From Chitinimonas prasina (GTDB lineage Bacteria; Pseudomonadota; Gammaproteobacteria; Burkholderiales; Chitinimonadaceae), in contig NZ_BSOG01000006.1 of the NCBI RefSeq assembly GCF_030160395.1, positions 62,001 through 126,000 of the forward strand: a stretch of DNA of 64,000 nucleotides, given 5' to 3'. Below are positions 1 to 8,821 of this stretch, piece after piece. The position numbers and the translations under genes were made by a program. Within the stretch, counting starts at the first letter, position 1. Each line of letters starts with the position of its first letter. The notes below the pieces were generated by a model. That model was not told the origin of the DNA and ran no database searches. It saw nothing but the letters and a program-made list of their open reading frames with translations.

Positions 1-65
1 CCTGCTGTTTCTTTGGCGACTCAAGTCTAGTCAGGCGCGAGCGGTGATGGTGCGCTGGCGATAGA

Positions 66-545
66 TCAGGAGCCACTGCCAGATATCTGCGATTGCAGGT
101 AGTTTTGATAGCCTATCTGCTCGATCAGGCCCAGGTTGGTTTCTAGCCAATCCACATGCTCTTCCTCGCTTTCGAGGATGTGCTCGAATAGTTCCCGGCT
201 GATGTAGTCGTGCACCTTCTCGCAGTGGGCGATGGCTTCCTTCAGCAGGGGGATGGCTTCCATCTCCAGCTTCAGGTCACACTGCAAGGCTTCCTTTACA
301 TCTTCACCGATATAGATCTTGCCCAGCTCCTGCAGATTGGGCAGGCCCTCCAGGAACAAGATGCGTTCTATCAGGGCATCGGCATGCTTCATCTCATCGA
401 TGGACTCATGGTACTCATGTTCATTGAGTGCCTGGAAGCCCCAGTTCTTGAACATGCGCGCATGCAGGAAATACTGGTTGATCGCCGTCAGCTCATTCTT
501 CAGCGCCCCGTTCAGGAAGCTGATGACCTTTTTATCGCCCTTCAT
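66..545 (-). CDS. bfr: Bacterioferritin
   Basis: Heme-containing iron-storage ferritin forming a 24-subunit shell that oxidises Fe(II) and stores it as mineral. The protein is 159 aa, the family's usual length. The ferroxidase ligands sit at canonical positions: E18, E51, H54, E94, E127 and H130, and the heme-ligating M52 is present. I chose the ATG at 545 rather than an in-frame start 30 nt upstream because an AAGGAGGG Shine-Dalgarno lies 5 nt before it. The adjacent bfd gene on the same strand encodes the partner that releases the iron. Confidence 0.95.
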   Translation of the reverse strand: MKGDKKVISFLNGALKNELTAINQYFLHARMFKNWGFQALNEHEYHESIDEMKHADALIERILFLEGLPNLQELGKIYIGEDVKEALQCDLKLEMEAIPLLKEAIAHCEKVHDYISRELFEHILESEEEHVDWLETNLGLIEQIGYQNYLQSQISGSGS

Positions 546-649
546 GATGCCCTCCTTGCAGAATCGAATTTGCAAAGCAGCATAGCCGCCCCTATCTCGC
601 TAGCGTATGCCAGTTAGACAGGGTGCGGCAAGAGGAAACGCAAGTCTGT

Positions 650-862
650 TTAGGCGGGTACCAGGGTGATGGTGGCTCCTTGGCCTGCAGTCATCTGTTC
701 GCGCTTGCTGTCGAGTAGCAGAGCGCGGGCATCAGGGGCGCATTTACCACAGCAGCCTGCCACGCCCAGCTCCATGCGCAACTCACGCATGCTGCCGCAG
801 CCATCGTTGATGGCACGGCGAATTTGCTTGTCGGTGACGGCGTTGCAGATGCAGACGTACAT
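650..862 (-). CDS. bfd: Bacterioferritin-associated ferredoxin
   Basis: Small [2Fe-2S] ferredoxin (70 aa) that docks on bacterioferritin and reduces the stored Fe(III) so iron can leave. Four cluster cysteines are visible as C4-x-C6 near the N-terminus and C38-x2-C41, the characteristic Bfd spacing. It sits just upstream of bfr on the same strand. A Fur-like box lies about 30 nt before the start, so iron-starvation induction is likely, as known for this family. Confidence 0.93.
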   Translation of the reverse strand: MYVCICNAVTDKQIRRAINDGCGSMRELRMELGVAGCCGKCAPDARALLLDSKREQMTAGQGATITLVPA

Positions 863-873
863 GGTGTGTATGC

Positions 874-909
874 AATGAGAATGTTTATCGAATAATATTG
901 ATTCTCATT
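874..909 (-). promoter_or_regulatory. Fur-box-like inverted repeat before bfd
   Basis: AATGAGAAT (874-882) and its exact inverse ATTCTCATT (901-909) flank an AT-rich stretch. The 893-909 half resembles the 7-1-7 Fur consensus. Position upstream of bfd fits Fur repression when iron is plentiful. This is a match by eye, not a scored one. Confidence 0.6.
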
Positions 910-962
910 GGTGGATGCAAGTACTTCTTGTCATTGAGCTTATGCTCCGGGCGCTGCAAAGC

Positions 963-986
963 AAAACGCCCGCGTCAGCGGGCGTT
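963..986 (-). terminator. Rho-independent terminator after pbpG
   Basis: Perfect 9-bp stem AACGCCCGC/GCGGGCGTT with a GTCA loop, followed on the minus strand by TTTT. It lies just beyond the stop codon of the endopeptidase gene. Confidence 0.75.
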
Positions 987-1009
987 GAGCAGATGCATGC
1001 GGCGTTGTG

Positions 1010-2056
1010 CTAACCCGCCCGCAACATAGCGACAGGGCTGGTTTCCAGCCATTTCTTGATACGATTGGCGTCACCGATGCGGGTCAGCTTGCCGTCAGAA
1101 TCCAGCAGCACAATGATGACGGGTGTGTCGTTGATGGTGGCCTGCATTACCAGGCATTTGCCCGCCTCGGAGATATAGCCGGTCTTGGACAAGCCTATCT
1201 GCCAGTTCTGGCTCCGAACCAAGGGGTTGGTATTGCGGAATTCGTACAGGCGATTATTGACGTTGGAGACGAAGTTGTAGCCTTCGCTGGTCGAATAGGC
1301 CCGAATCTCGGGGTAGTGATGGGCTGCTTGCACCAGCCTGATCAGGTCTTCGGCTGACGAGACATTGGCGCTGGTCAGCCCGGTGGGGTCGGCAAATGTG
1401 GTGCGATACATACCCAGCGATTGCGCTGTGCGGTTCATGCGGGCAATAAAGGCTGCGGTACCACCTGGGGCGGTGCGGGCCAGTGCATGGGCGGCCCGGT
1501 TTTCGGACGACATCAGTGCCAGGTGCATCAGCTCGCCACGGCTGAGTGTGGTGCCTACCATCAGGCGCGAACTGGTGTTCTTCAGGGTGTCGACGTCTTC
1601 TTCGGTGATGGTGATGTATTCATTCAGCGGCAGATGCATGTCCAACGCCACAATGGCCGTCATCAGCTTGGTGATGGAGGCGATGGGGGCAGGGCTGTTG
1701 CTGTTCTTGCCATAGATGCGTTCGCCGGAAATGGCGTTGACCACCACGGCAGAGCTGGAGTACAGCGCCAATTCGCCTGGATTGCCTATGGGTGCGCCAA
1801 AGTCCAGTGTGCTGGCACGGGTAGAGACGCGGGTGATCTTGCCGCCACGCAAGCGAGGCTTATTCAAAGCCAGCTTGCTGGGTTTGCCCTTGCGCACATA
1901 GCGCAGCTTCTTGACTGGTTTCTTGGCGGCCTTGCTACGTATCGTCTTGCTGCTGACTTGCTTCTTGCTGGCCTTGGCCGCCTCGGCAGGGGCGGGGAAG
2001 GACACCAAGCACATCACGACGATACCGGCAATTAGCGCGGAGAGGCGGGACTGCAT
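1010..2056 (-). CDS. pbpG: D-alanyl-D-alanine endopeptidase (PBP7/8 type)
   Basis: Periplasmic serine hydrolase of the S11 family that cuts peptide cross-links in peptidoglycan. Residues 1-27 form a signal peptide, followed by a Lys/Arg-rich basic linker (about 28-75). The three active-site motifs are present in order: S127-I-T-K130, S184-E-N186 and K291-T-G. The 348-aa start at 2056 was chosen over an upstream in-frame ATG at 2164 because it begins directly with a signal peptide and has a GGAGA motif 7 nt upstream. The extended basic linker suggests electrostatic wall or DNA binding, but that is inference. Confidence 0.88.
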   Translation of the reverse strand: MQSRLSALIAGIVVMCLVSFPAPAEAAKASKKQVSSKTIRSKAAKKPVKKLRYVRKGKPSKLALNKPRLRGGKITRVSTRASTLDFGAPIGNPGELALYSSSAVVVNAISGERIYGKNSNSPAPIASITKLMTAIVALDMHLPLNEYITITEEDVDTLKNTSSRLMVGTTLSRGELMHLALMSSENRAAHALARTAPGGTAAFIARMNRTAQSLGMYRTTFADPTGLTSANVSSAEDLIRLVQAAHHYPEIRAYSTSEGYNFVSNVNNRLYEFRNTNPLVRSQNWQIGLSKTGYISEAGKCLVMQATINDTPVIIVLLDSDGKLTRIGDANRIKKWLETSPVAMLRAG

Positions 2057-2402
2057 GCGACGTCTCCGGAATGTAGATACACGATAAATCGATAATACAT
2101 AAGCGATCAATGAAAAGCCATGAAAATCATGGGTTAAGGTCGTGCAAGTCAAGTGAGTTCTCAATAATTGCTTAAGAATTAAGCGCTTGTGATGACCCAG
2201 GAAGTGGCGAATATTACCAAGGTATTGCTTTTACAGTGCATTTTTGACCGAGCGCTAGACAAGATGACCTGTCATGTATTGGCGCTTGTGTCTGCTGGTA
2301 GGGCATGCCTAAAATGCGGGCGCGTACAAATTTGCTGCGTTGCAGCATCTACCCTGCCCACACACATACAAAAATACGGGCAAACCGATCAGGAGACAGC
2401 GC

Positions 2403-4163
2403 TTGAGCCAGTCCAGTACCGAACCCCAAGCAGGCAGCGAATCCCAGCCTTATCAGGCCTTTCTGCAATCGTTGACCGAAGCCAACCGCAAGTTGCTGGA
2501 AAACTTTGTGGGCGGCATGCGCCCTGCTGGCGATAGCCAGCCCAAGGCGTTTGAGCAGTTCATGCAGGGCCTGATGGGTAACACCCAGCAGTTGGTGGGT
2601 CTGCAGAGCAGCTACTACCAGCAGCAGATGGACCTCTGGATGGGTCTGCTGGGTACCCGCGAGAAACAACCTAACCCGCCAGCCAGCAAGGGCGATCGCC
2701 GCTTCGCTGCCCCCGAATGGGCCCAATACCCGTTTTACGATTACATCAAGCAGCAATACCTGCTCAGCGCCAAGTGGCTGAACGAGCTGGTCGATGGTGT
2801 GCCGATGGATGACCCCACCCGCGTCAAAGTGGGCTTCTATACCCAGCAGTTCATCGACGCCATGTCGCCCTCCAACTTCGCCCTGACCAACCCCGAAGTC
2901 ATCAAGCTGGCGCTGGATACCAAGGGTGAGAGCCTGGCCGAAGGGCTGCGCAAGTTGTCTGAAGACATGGCCAAGGGCCATATCTCGATGACCGACGAAT
3001 CGCAGTTTGCCGTGGGCGAGAACCTGGCGGTCACACCCGGTACGGTGGTGTTTGAGAGCCCCTTGTTCCAGCTGATCCAATACACACCGACGACCGCCCA
3101 GGTATACGAGCGGCCCGTGCTGTTTGTGCCGCCAGCGGTGAACAAGTACTACCTGATGGATCTGCAGCCCGAAAACTCCATGGTTCGCCATTTCGTGGCA
3201 CAGGGCTACACGGTATTCATGGTGTCCTGGCGCAGCATCACCCCCGAGCTGGGCAAGCTGACCTGGGACGACTATGTCGAGAGCGGCGTGATCAAGGCTG
3301 CCGAGGTAGTGCGCGAGATCAGCAAGCAGGACAAGATCAATGTGCTGGGTTTCTGTATAGGCGGCGTGATCCTGGCGACCACCCTGGCGGTGATGAAAGC
3401 CCGCGAGCTGGATTGGTTCGAGAGCGTGACCTTCATGACCTCGCTGATCGACCATACCGAGCCGGGCGATATCAAGCAGTTTGTTGATGAAGAGCTGGTG
3501 AAGAGCCGCGAGGCCAAGCTGGCCGAGGGCGGGGTGATCAGCGGCAAGGAGCTAGCCCGGGCCTTCTCCATGCTGCGCGCCAACGATCTGATCTGGAACT
3601 ACGTGGTCAACAACTACCTCAAGGGCAAGACACCTCCCCCGTTCGATCTGCTGTACTGGAACAATGATTCGGCCAACCTGCCCCTGCCCATGCACACGTT
3701 CTTCCTGCGTAATATGTACTTGGAGAACAACCTGGCCAAGCCTGGTGCCATGTCGGTCTGCGGTGTGCCGGTGGATGTAGCCAAATACGACTGGCCCATC
3801 TATATCTTTGCCGCCCGCGAAGACCATATCGTGCCGTGGCAATCGGCTTACCGGGGCACCCAGCTGCTGGGCAGCGACAAGGTGCGCTATGTATTGGGCG
3901 CATCGGGCCATATTGCCGGCTCGATCAACCCGGTCGGCCCCAACAAGCGTAATTACTGGGTAAACGACGACCATCCAGCCGACGCCGAAAGTTGGCTGGC
4001 CGGTGCCGAGAGCCGCCCAGGTAGCTGGTGGCAGGATTGGGATAACTGGCTCGCGCCGCAATCAGGCAAGCAGGTAGCTGCGCCCAAGAAGCCGGGCAAT
4101 ACCCGCTACAAGGCCATCGAGCCGGCACCGGGTGCTTATGTCAAAGCCAAGGTCGGTGCCTGA
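2403..4163 (+). CDS. phaC: Class I poly(3-hydroxyalkanoate) synthase
   Basis: Polymerises (R)-3-hydroxyacyl-CoA into polyhydroxyalkanoate on cytoplasmic granules. The protein is 586 aa, close to the 589 aa of the Cupriavidus enzyme, with an N-terminal PhaC_N region and a C-terminal alpha/beta-hydrolase domain. The lipase-like box GFCIGG places the nucleophile at C318; the other triad members are D474 (in REDHIVPW) and H503 (in ASGHIAG). The start is a TTG at 2403 with AGGAGAC 5 nt upstream; an in-frame ATG at 2340 has no ribosome site. The following thiolase supplies acetoacetyl-CoA. I see no phaB in the window. Confidence 0.93.
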   Translation: MSQSSTEPQAGSESQPYQAFLQSLTEANRKLLENFVGGMRPAGDSQPKAFEQFMQGLMGNTQQLVGLQSSYYQQQMDLWMGLLGTREKQPNPPASKGDRRFAAPEWAQYPFYDYIKQQYLLSAKWLNELVDGVPMDDPTRVKVGFYTQQFIDAMSPSNFALTNPEVIKLALDTKGESLAEGLRKLSEDMAKGHISMTDESQFAVGENLAVTPGTVVFESPLFQLIQYTPTTAQVYERPVLFVPPAVNKYYLMDLQPENSMVRHFVAQGYTVFMVSWRSITPELGKLTWDDYVESGVIKAAEVVREISKQDKINVLGFCIGGVILATTLAVMKARELDWFESVTFMTSLIDHTEPGDIKQFVDEELVKSREAKLAEGGVISGKELARAFSMLRANDLIWNYVVNNYLKGKTPPPFDLLYWNNDSANLPLPMHTFFLRNMYLENNLAKPGAMSVCGVPVDVAKYDWPIYIFAAREDHIVPWQSAYRGTQLLGSDKVRYVLGASGHIAGSINPVGPNKRNYWVNDDHPADAESWLAGAESRPGSWWQDWDNWLAPQSGKQVAAPKKPGNTRYKAIEPAPGAYVKAKVGA

Positions 4164-4173
4164 TTGCAGGCCG

Positions 4174-4191
4174 GGCCGGCCGATGCCGGCC
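4174..4191 (+). other. Hairpin in the phaC-thiolase gap
   Basis: Perfect 7-bp GC stem GGCCGGC/GCCGGCC with a CGAT loop shortly after the phaC stop. No T-run follows, so it is not a canonical terminator. It may stabilise the phaC 3' end or attenuate read-through into the thiolase. Confidence 0.4.
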
Positions 4192-4350
4192 TTCCGTCTG
4201 CCAGCCGGCTGCGGGCTTGAACAATTCCCGCCACGGCGGGCACTGAGTAGTAGCACAACTGGAATCCAGCCCCATCAATATGGGGCGTAATGCAGACGCC
4301 GCGCCAGCTTGATGCTGCGGGCGGCCTCCCCACCCAAGTAGGAGCAAATC

Positions 4351-5532
4351 ATGACTGAAGTCGTAATCGTTGCCGCACAGCGTACTGCCATAGCCTCATT
4401 CGGCGGCAGCCTGGCCAAGGTGTCTGCCCCCGATCTGGGTGCTACCGTCATCAAGGCACTGCTGGAGAAGACCGGCGTGGCCCCCGAGCAGATCAGCGAA
4501 GTGATACTGGGCAATGTGCTTACCGCAGGCCTGGGCCAGAATCCGGCCCGCCAAGCCCTGATCAAGGCAGGTATTCCGGTGCATGTGCCAGCACTGACCA
4601 TCAACCAGGTGTGCGGCTCCGGCCTCAAGGCCACCCATCTGGCGGTGCAATCCATCCTGTCGGGCGATAACGATATCGTCATCGCCGGTGGCCAGGAGAA
4701 CATGTCGCTGGCGCCGCACCTGCTGCCCAACTCGCGCGATGGCATACGCATGGGTAGCGCCACCCTGGTGGACAGCATGATGTACGATGGCCTGACAGAT
4801 GTGTACAACCAGTACCCCATGGGCATCACCGCCGAGAACATCGCCACCAAGTACAACATCAGCCGCCAGGAGCAGGACGAGCTGGCGCTGGCCTCGCAGA
4901 ACAAGGCCGAGGCCGCCCAGAAGGCAGGCCGCTTTGCCGACGAAATCACTCCCGTGCTGGTGCCGCAACGCAAGGGTGATCCGGTTGCGTTTGCCAGCGA
5001 TGAATACATCAAGCTGGGCACCACCATGGATGCTCTGGCCAAGCTGCGCCCTGCCTTCAACAAGGAGGGCAGTGTCACAGCCGGCAATGCCTCGGGCATC
5101 AATGACGGCGCCGCAGCCCTGATGCTGATGAGTGCAGCGAAGGCTGCCGAGCTGGGCCTCAAGCCATTGGCGCGTGTGGCCGGCTATGCCTCGGCAGGTG
5201 TCGAGCCCAGCATCATGGGCATGGGCCCGGTGCCCGCCACACAGCGTGCGCTAGCCCGCGCCGGCTGGACGCTGGACCAAGTCGACCTGATCGAAGCCAA
5301 TGAAGCCTTCGCCGCCCAGGCTCTGGGGGTTGCCCGCGAGCTGAAGTGGGACTGGAACAAGGTCAACGTGAACGGCGGCGCGATAGCGCTGGGCCACCCC
5401 ATCGGCGCATCAGGAGCCCGCGTGCTGGTCACCCTGCTGCACGAACTGGCGCGGCGCGATGCCAAGCGGGGCCTGGCTACCCTCTGCATAGGCGGCGGCA
5501 TGGGCGTGGCCTTGTGTGTGGAACGCATCTGA
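4351..5532 (+). CDS. phaA: Acetyl-CoA C-acetyltransferase (beta-ketothiolase)
   Basis: Condenses two acetyl-CoA to acetoacetyl-CoA, the first step of PHB synthesis; it can also run in reverse in fatty-acid breakdown. The 393-aa chain carries the thiolase active-site residues at textbook positions: C88 (in NQVCGSG), H349 (in GHPIGASG) and C379 (in LCIGGGMG). AGGAGC precedes the ATG. It lies 187 bp after phaC on the same strand and ends at a strong terminator. The symbol rests on the phaC context; atoB would be an equally valid name by sequence. Confidence 0.9.
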   Translation: MTEVVIVAAQRTAIASFGGSLAKVSAPDLGATVIKALLEKTGVAPEQISEVILGNVLTAGLGQNPARQALIKAGIPVHVPALTINQVCGSGLKATHLAVQSILSGDNDIVIAGGQENMSLAPHLLPNSRDGIRMGSATLVDSMMYDGLTDVYNQYPMGITAENIATKYNISRQEQDELALASQNKAEAAQKAGRFADEITPVLVPQRKGDPVAFASDEYIKLGTTMDALAKLRPAFNKEGSVTAGNASGINDGAAALMLMSAAKAAELGLKPLARVAGYASAGVEPSIMGMGPVPATQRALARAGWTLDQVDLIEANEAFAAQALGVARELKWDWNKVNVNGGAIALGHPIGASGARVLVTLLHELARRDAKRGLATLCIGGGMGVALCVERI

Positions 5533-5555
5533 TCCAACACACCGCGCAGCGACAA

Positions 5556-5589
5556 CAAACCCCTGCCTCAGCGCAGGGGTTTGTTTTTT
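5556..5589 (+). terminator. Rho-independent terminator after the thiolase
   Basis: Perfect 11-bp stem CAAACCCCTGC/GCAGGGGTTTG with a 6-nt loop followed by TTTTTT. It closes the phaC-thiolase unit. Confidence 0.9.
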
Positions 5590-5643
5590 CGGCCATGCCT
5601 GCAGCGGGCCCAAGTCCCTGCATGCGCTTAGGGTATCTGGCGG

Positions 5644-5649
5644 TATAAT
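5644..5649 (+). promoter_or_regulatory. Possible -10 element of the DUF3460 gene
   Basis: An exact TATAAT lies 33 bp before the start codon. The region 17 bp upstream has no good TTGACA match, so only the -10 is supported. Confidence 0.35.
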
Positions 5650-5682
5650 GACTGTCTGGATTTAGGCTAGAGGTAACCCATC

Positions 5683-5886
5683 ATGGCATTGCTGTTCAAA
5701 GACACCACATACGTATCCGAAACCACCCAGTTCCTGCGTGAGTTCCTCGACAAGAACCCGGAAGTGGCCAAGGGCCAGGTGGAAGGCCGCGCACTGCTGT
5801 GGGACAAGCAGGTAGATCGCGGTTTCCAGGCAGAGGCCGAGGCCGGCCGGGTGAACCAGAAGGCTTATGTGTATCAGCCGGACTGA
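5683..5886 (+). CDS. DUF3460 family protein
   Basis: Small soluble protein of 67 aa, rich in charged residues, starting MALLFKDTTYVSETTQFLRE. I recognise it as DUF3460, a short conserved family of unknown function that I associate with Betaproteobacteria. GAGG lies 8 nt before the ATG. It appears monocistronic between a TATAAT box and a terminator. It is the last core-like gene before the accessory region. Confidence 0.75.
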   Translation: MALLFKDTTYVSETTQFLREFLDKNPEVAKGQVEGRALLWDKQVDRGFQAEAEAGRVNQKAYVYQPD

Positions 5887-5909
5887 GTTGGTACCGCAGG
5901 TGTAAGAAG

Positions 5910-5932
5910 CGCCGGCCTTGTGCCGGCGTTTT
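5910..5932 (+). terminator. Terminator after the DUF3460 gene
   Basis: 7-bp stem CGCCGGC/GCCGGCG with a 5-nt loop, then TTTT. Confidence 0.7.
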
Positions 5933-5981
5933 CATTTGTATCGCTGCTGTGCTTTGCGGGGATGGATGAACTTATGTATGG

Positions 5982-6131
5982 TTACTTCTCACTTGTCAGC
6001 GTAGTGGTCTTGCCCAGCACGAACTGCGGGCCTTCCGCCGTATGTTCAATGATGCCGAATTTGACAAGCTGGCCTTCGATTTTGAGGTGAATGTCACCTC
6101 AGCCTTTATCATTGCCAGTAGTGGTCGCACG
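5982..6131 (-). pseudogene. Degraded ORF tail, family unknown
   Basis: In one minus-strand frame about 38 codons read as a plausible protein end (GDIHLKIEGQLVKFGIIEHT, then more, ending LTSEK). They are preceded by an in-frame TGA with similar composition upstream of it. There is no start or ribosome site. It marks the left edge of the accessory patchwork and could be the end of a lost toxin or secretion-system gene, but I cannot assign a family. The rest of 5887-6221 shows nothing I can support. Confidence 0.35.
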
Positions 6132-6221
6132 TCACTGGCGCTAAACGGAATGGGGTGCGGCGCTTCTGTCGTCCGACACACACGTAATGCAGTATTGTCA
6201 ACTCTGTTTGGAAAAGTATTG

Positions 6222-6548
6222 TCATGCGACCATATTGCTCATATTCTGCAAGGATCTCGAAATCATATCCTTTTGATTCTTAAATAGTTCCCAGTGCTCA
6301 GCGTCACCCCAATCCACATTTGTTTCCCGTTCTACAAACTTTACAAAGCTACCATCCCTCTCTGACTTGGCCTGCTGCAATACAGAAATAAGCACATGAA
6401 CATCTTTCCCTTCTGAGTAGAAGAATAACCTCTCTGCAGAGTATTTGGCTAATTCAGAAAGTGCGAAATTATTCCAAGTCAGCTCATCTGCCTGATAATA
6501 ACATTCAAACTCTCTTGTTACTAACGCATATGCCTCTTGGGTTTCCAT
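6222..6548 (-). CDS. Small hypothetical protein (possible orphan immunity protein)
   Basis: Encodes 108 aa, acidic and soluble, with no signal peptide or membrane segment, starting METQEAYALVTREFECYYQA. I do not recognise the family. It is AT-richer than the flanking core genes and is the leftmost of a series of small minus-strand genes of similar size that sit beside toxin-tail-like remnants. Immunity function is inferred from that context only. Confidence 0.5.
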   Translation of the reverse strand: METQEAYALVTREFECYYQADELTWNNFALSELAKYSAERLFFYSEGKDVHVLISVLQQAKSERDGSFVKFVERETNVDWGDAEHWELFKNQKDMISRSLQNMSNMVA

Positions 6549-6669
6549 AAACTTCGCCGGTTCTATTGTGGTGAATATGTTACCAGAGGCTAACCGTTAG
6601 CGCTTTACACCATGAGGGGCAGTTGGTGGTGTGGGCTCTTGTGAACGCCAAAATAGGCCTCCAACTTAT

Positions 6670-7023
6670 TTACCATTTCAATTTCCATATTCTTTTATCA
6701 TAGGAGTAAATGGCGGTGAGATAATCAGTCTCACAAAATCCCCTACTGTAGTCAGTGTAGATAACAACCAAATTTGGCTCGACTTCTTCAATGGATATTA
6801 CGCCGTGCGGTGGCCAATCTCTATATCGTAGCCAAGTTACAATTGCGCCAAATTTACTCTGCTTCCAGCCGATTTGGCGATAAGTTTCGCCACCATCTTC
6901 TGAGAGGTATATCTCACTTTTGTCATTGATATTCTCCACGACCACTCGGAGAGCATCGCTTGCCATCTCGTGCCGAGAGCGAACCATCGCTGGCGTATTT
7001 AAGTACTTCAAAGTTGGCTTCAT
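6670..7023 (-). CDS. Small hypothetical protein, likely immunity partner of the adjacent toxin remnant
   Basis: 117 aa, soluble, with several aromatic beta-strand-like stretches (EIYLSEDGGETYRQIGW). It starts 2 nt after the TAA that ends the toxin-tail remnant on the same strand, the tight toxin-immunity spacing typical of polymorphic toxin loci. The ribosome site is weak, so translation probably depended on coupling to the upstream frame. The family is not recognised. Confidence 0.5.
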   Translation of the reverse strand: MKPTLKYLNTPAMVRSRHEMASDALRVVVENINDKSEIYLSEDGGETYRQIGWKQSKFGAIVTWLRYRDWPPHGVISIEEVEPNLVVIYTDYSRGFCETDYLTAIYSYDKRIWKLKW

Positions 7024-7025
7024 TT

Positions 7026-7295
7026 TTATTTACCCGTAAAGAGATCGTAGTAGTAGTCTCCAACCTCTCAGCCATAACTTGAGGCAAATATACTACTACC
7101 GACACCTGCCAGTATTCCCCCAGCTAAGATTACCGGCACGCCGGTGATTAAACCAACGGCGATAGTGCTAACAGCCATCGTTTCAAGCGTTCCTCCGGCT
7201 ACCCCACCTGCAAAGGAACCGATTTCTTGAGAGGCATAGCGTGCAGTTTTTCGTTCGGGTGCATTGTATACGCGATATGCACCCAACGCATCGCA
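7026..7295 (-). pseudogene. C-terminal remnant of a probable polymorphic toxin/effector
   Basis: A minus-strand frame begins inside the palindromic repeat at 7296-7358 and reads a glycine/alanine-rich hydrophobic segment (GSFAGGVAGGTLETMAVSTI and on to ILAGVGSSIFASSYG). A TGA at 7068-7070 interrupts it. Beyond it the frame continues in the style of effector tails (EVGDYYYDLFTGK) to a TAA at 7026. Gly-rich helices followed by a YYYDLFTGK-like end are common in Rhs/PAAR-type effectors. No N-terminus is present, so this is a displaced tail, now broken. Confidence 0.5.
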
Positions 7296-7358
7296 GGGTC
7301 TTGCATTTTGTATCCTCCAAACAGCCTTGGAATGCAAAATTCAAGACCTGACCCTATA
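7296..7358. repeat. REP-like palindromic repeat, copy 1
   Basis: About 63 bp, near-palindromic: GGGTCTTGCATTTTG on one side and the inverse CAAAATTCAAGACCTGACCC on the other, around a TCCAAACAGCCTTGG core. It closely matches the copies at 8043, 8598 and 9408. GGGTCAGGTCTTG-type arms resemble sequences I have seen beside REP-associated tyrosine transposases; that link is from memory. Confidence 0.8.
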
Positions 7359-7413
7359 GTTTTTCATAGTTTGTCTTGGTTCTGTGCGCCCGTAATTGGT
7401 TGGGTGGTTTCCC

Positions 7414-7914
7414 TTAATTTGCAGAAAATACTACAACTGAGCCAGCAGGATGTGTCCCTTTCCAGCCACATGGCCACCCCCCCATCCGATAGCAGTCAAA
7501 CAACTTTTCAAAGAAATGGGGGGCGCTTCCAATCACTGCACGCTTATAAGCGCAGTAGTACAAATCGGTCGCAATTTGATCACCAATATCATCAAAGGGG
7601 CTACGCGAAAACCTAGCCTTTGCAATAGCTCCCAATTCATCGACTAATTTGCTTAGTTCTTTGGATGCCTCTCTGAAGTCCTTGAGGGTATACTCAAGGC
7701 GAAGAAGTTCACCAGCAAACTTGTCTTGCAAATACATCCAGTTTGTAAAACCATCGATAGATTCTTGAGTCCATGCTAACTCTTGAGCATGCACAAAATC
7801 CACTTCGATTATCGATCCGGTGATGCCTCCTTGATATGACACGGTGAAAAATTCCCCAGATCGGGCGTATTCGATAACTTCCTCAACCAAAGTCGTATTT
7901 GGGCCGAAGCGCAT
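7414..7914 (-). CDS. Small hypothetical protein (possible orphan immunity protein)
   Basis: 166 aa, soluble, mixed helix and strand by eye, with a central helical part (about 65-105) rich in Leu/Lys/Glu. An AAGGA motif precedes the ATG. It starts 17 nt after the end of a short tail fragment (7932-8039) on the same strand, which itself abuts palindromic repeat 2, so the local order is repeat, tail, candidate immunity gene. The family is not recognised. Confidence 0.5.
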   Translation of the reverse strand: MRFGPNTTLVEEVIEYARSGEFFTVSYQGGITGSIIEVDFVHAQELAWTQESIDGFTNWMYLQDKFAGELLRLEYTLKDFREASKELSKLVDELGAIAKARFSRSPFDDIGDQIATDLYYCAYKRAVIGSAPHFFEKLFDCYRMGGWPCGWKGTHPAGSVVVFSAN

Positions 7915-7931
7915 TTTCCTTACTCCATCAA

Positions 7932-8039
7932 TTACGTGTTCAGCCAGCGTGTCCAGAGGTCATAAATGCCGCAATCCTTTGGTCGCACCGGCAATCCCTG
8001 CTCTTGCATCGACGTCCCCGCGAACTCAGCAGGAACCAT
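7932..8039 (-). pseudogene. Short toxin-tail-like fragment next to repeat 2
   Basis: 35 codons on the minus strand from an ATG at 8039, immediately against the palindromic repeat, to TAA. The end reads PVRPKDCGIYDLWTRWLNT, which looks like the C-terminus of a larger protein. Its placement between a repeat and a small gene repeats the arrangement at 7026-7358. Confidence 0.4.
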
Positions 8040-8042
8040 GGA

Positions 8043-8109
8043 GTCAGGTCTTGTATTTTGCATCCTCCAAACAGCCTTGGAATGCAAAATACAAGACCTG
8101 GTCCTATAG
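8043..8109. repeat. REP-like palindromic repeat, copy 2
   Basis: Arms GTCAGGTCTTGTATTTTGCA and TGCAAAATACAAGACCTG around the TCCAAACAGCCTTGG core. It is nearly identical to copy 1. Confidence 0.85.
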
Positions 8110-8149
8110 TTTGTAGCTTGTGCGAGAACTGGTACTATGGTTTATGTAT

Positions 8150-8512
8150 TTATCGAATCAGTTGCACACCCCTGAAGGTCAATGAGCCGTGGTCGTTGTC
8201 AATGATGGAAACATATTTCTTTTCTAGCAAATTAACTATTCTCTCAGCTAGCGGCTTGTTCCTAAAACTCACATAAACCAACTGCGGCTTATCGATGATC
8301 GCTCTTATGGCGCTAAGCTCCGATTCATCATACCTGTAAAAATCGGTCGAGGCACATTCAACTTCTACCTCGTCACTTCCACTGTTTTCAGATTCCCAGA
8401 CTTTTATGCAAGTGTCACTTGGTAGAGTCCAGTAGCCGAAATCCTTGAGGAGATCAGCAATTTCTGCGGCAGATATCGACATATCCAATATGATCATGAT
8501 GTCTTGTCGCAT
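8150..8512 (-). CDS. Small hypothetical protein (possible orphan immunity protein)
   Basis: 120 aa from the ATG at 8512, which has GAGGAAA 6 nt upstream; an in-frame start 33 nt earlier lacks one. Begins MRQDIMIILDMSISAAEIAD and ends with a beta-rich stretch (VSIIDNDHGSLTFRGVQLIR). Soluble. It lies just after a short frame ending DLNDCKYTR and repeat 3, again in the order repeat, tail, small gene. The family is not recognised. Confidence 0.55.
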   Translation of the reverse strand: MRQDIMIILDMSISAAEIADLLKDFGYWTLPSDTCIKVWESENSGSDEVEVECASTDFYRYDESELSAIRAIIDKPQLVYVSFRNKPLAERIVNLLEKKYVSIIDNDHGSLTFRGVQLIR

Positions 8513-8557
8513 TGAGATTTCCTCGCGCTGCAAATCAACCCTCAATAATCCAGTAGA

Positions 8558-8597
8558 TCATCGAGTGTATTTACAATCGTTTAAGTCATAACTCACA
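8558..8597 (-). pseudogene. Very short toxin-tail-like fragment next to repeat 3
   Basis: On the minus strand the frame leaving repeat 3 reads VSYDLNDCKYTR then TGA. It is too short to assign. It is listed because it fills the same slot, between repeat and small gene, as the two longer remnants. The remaining 8656-8821 stretch shows nothing I can support. Confidence 0.25.
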
Positions 8598-8655
8598 GGG
8601 TCTTGTTATTTGTATTCCAAGGCTTTTTTGAAAGTGCAAAATACAAGACCCCTAT
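8598..8655. repeat. REP-like palindromic repeat, copy 3
   Basis: A more diverged copy: GGGTCTTGTTATTTGTATTC and GTGCAAAATACAAGACC with a shortened core. Confidence 0.7.
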
Positions 8656-8821
8656 GTTTGCTTACCGGTACTGACTGACTAATCTCCTTTGATGGAGTTT
8701 GACTCCAAATTGTGGTGCTACTCAAATCCGGGTGGACGTCGGTTTGTGGTTTGCGTGATGTTTCATTGCAAGTTAAAGGGGCTGTTGTGAACGCCGAACG
8801 GGGCAGTGGTGGCTATTATGG

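Noticed and set aside
2349-3455. 368-codon frame antisense to phaC
   Set aside because: Shadow of phaC, His/Gln-rich artefact composition.
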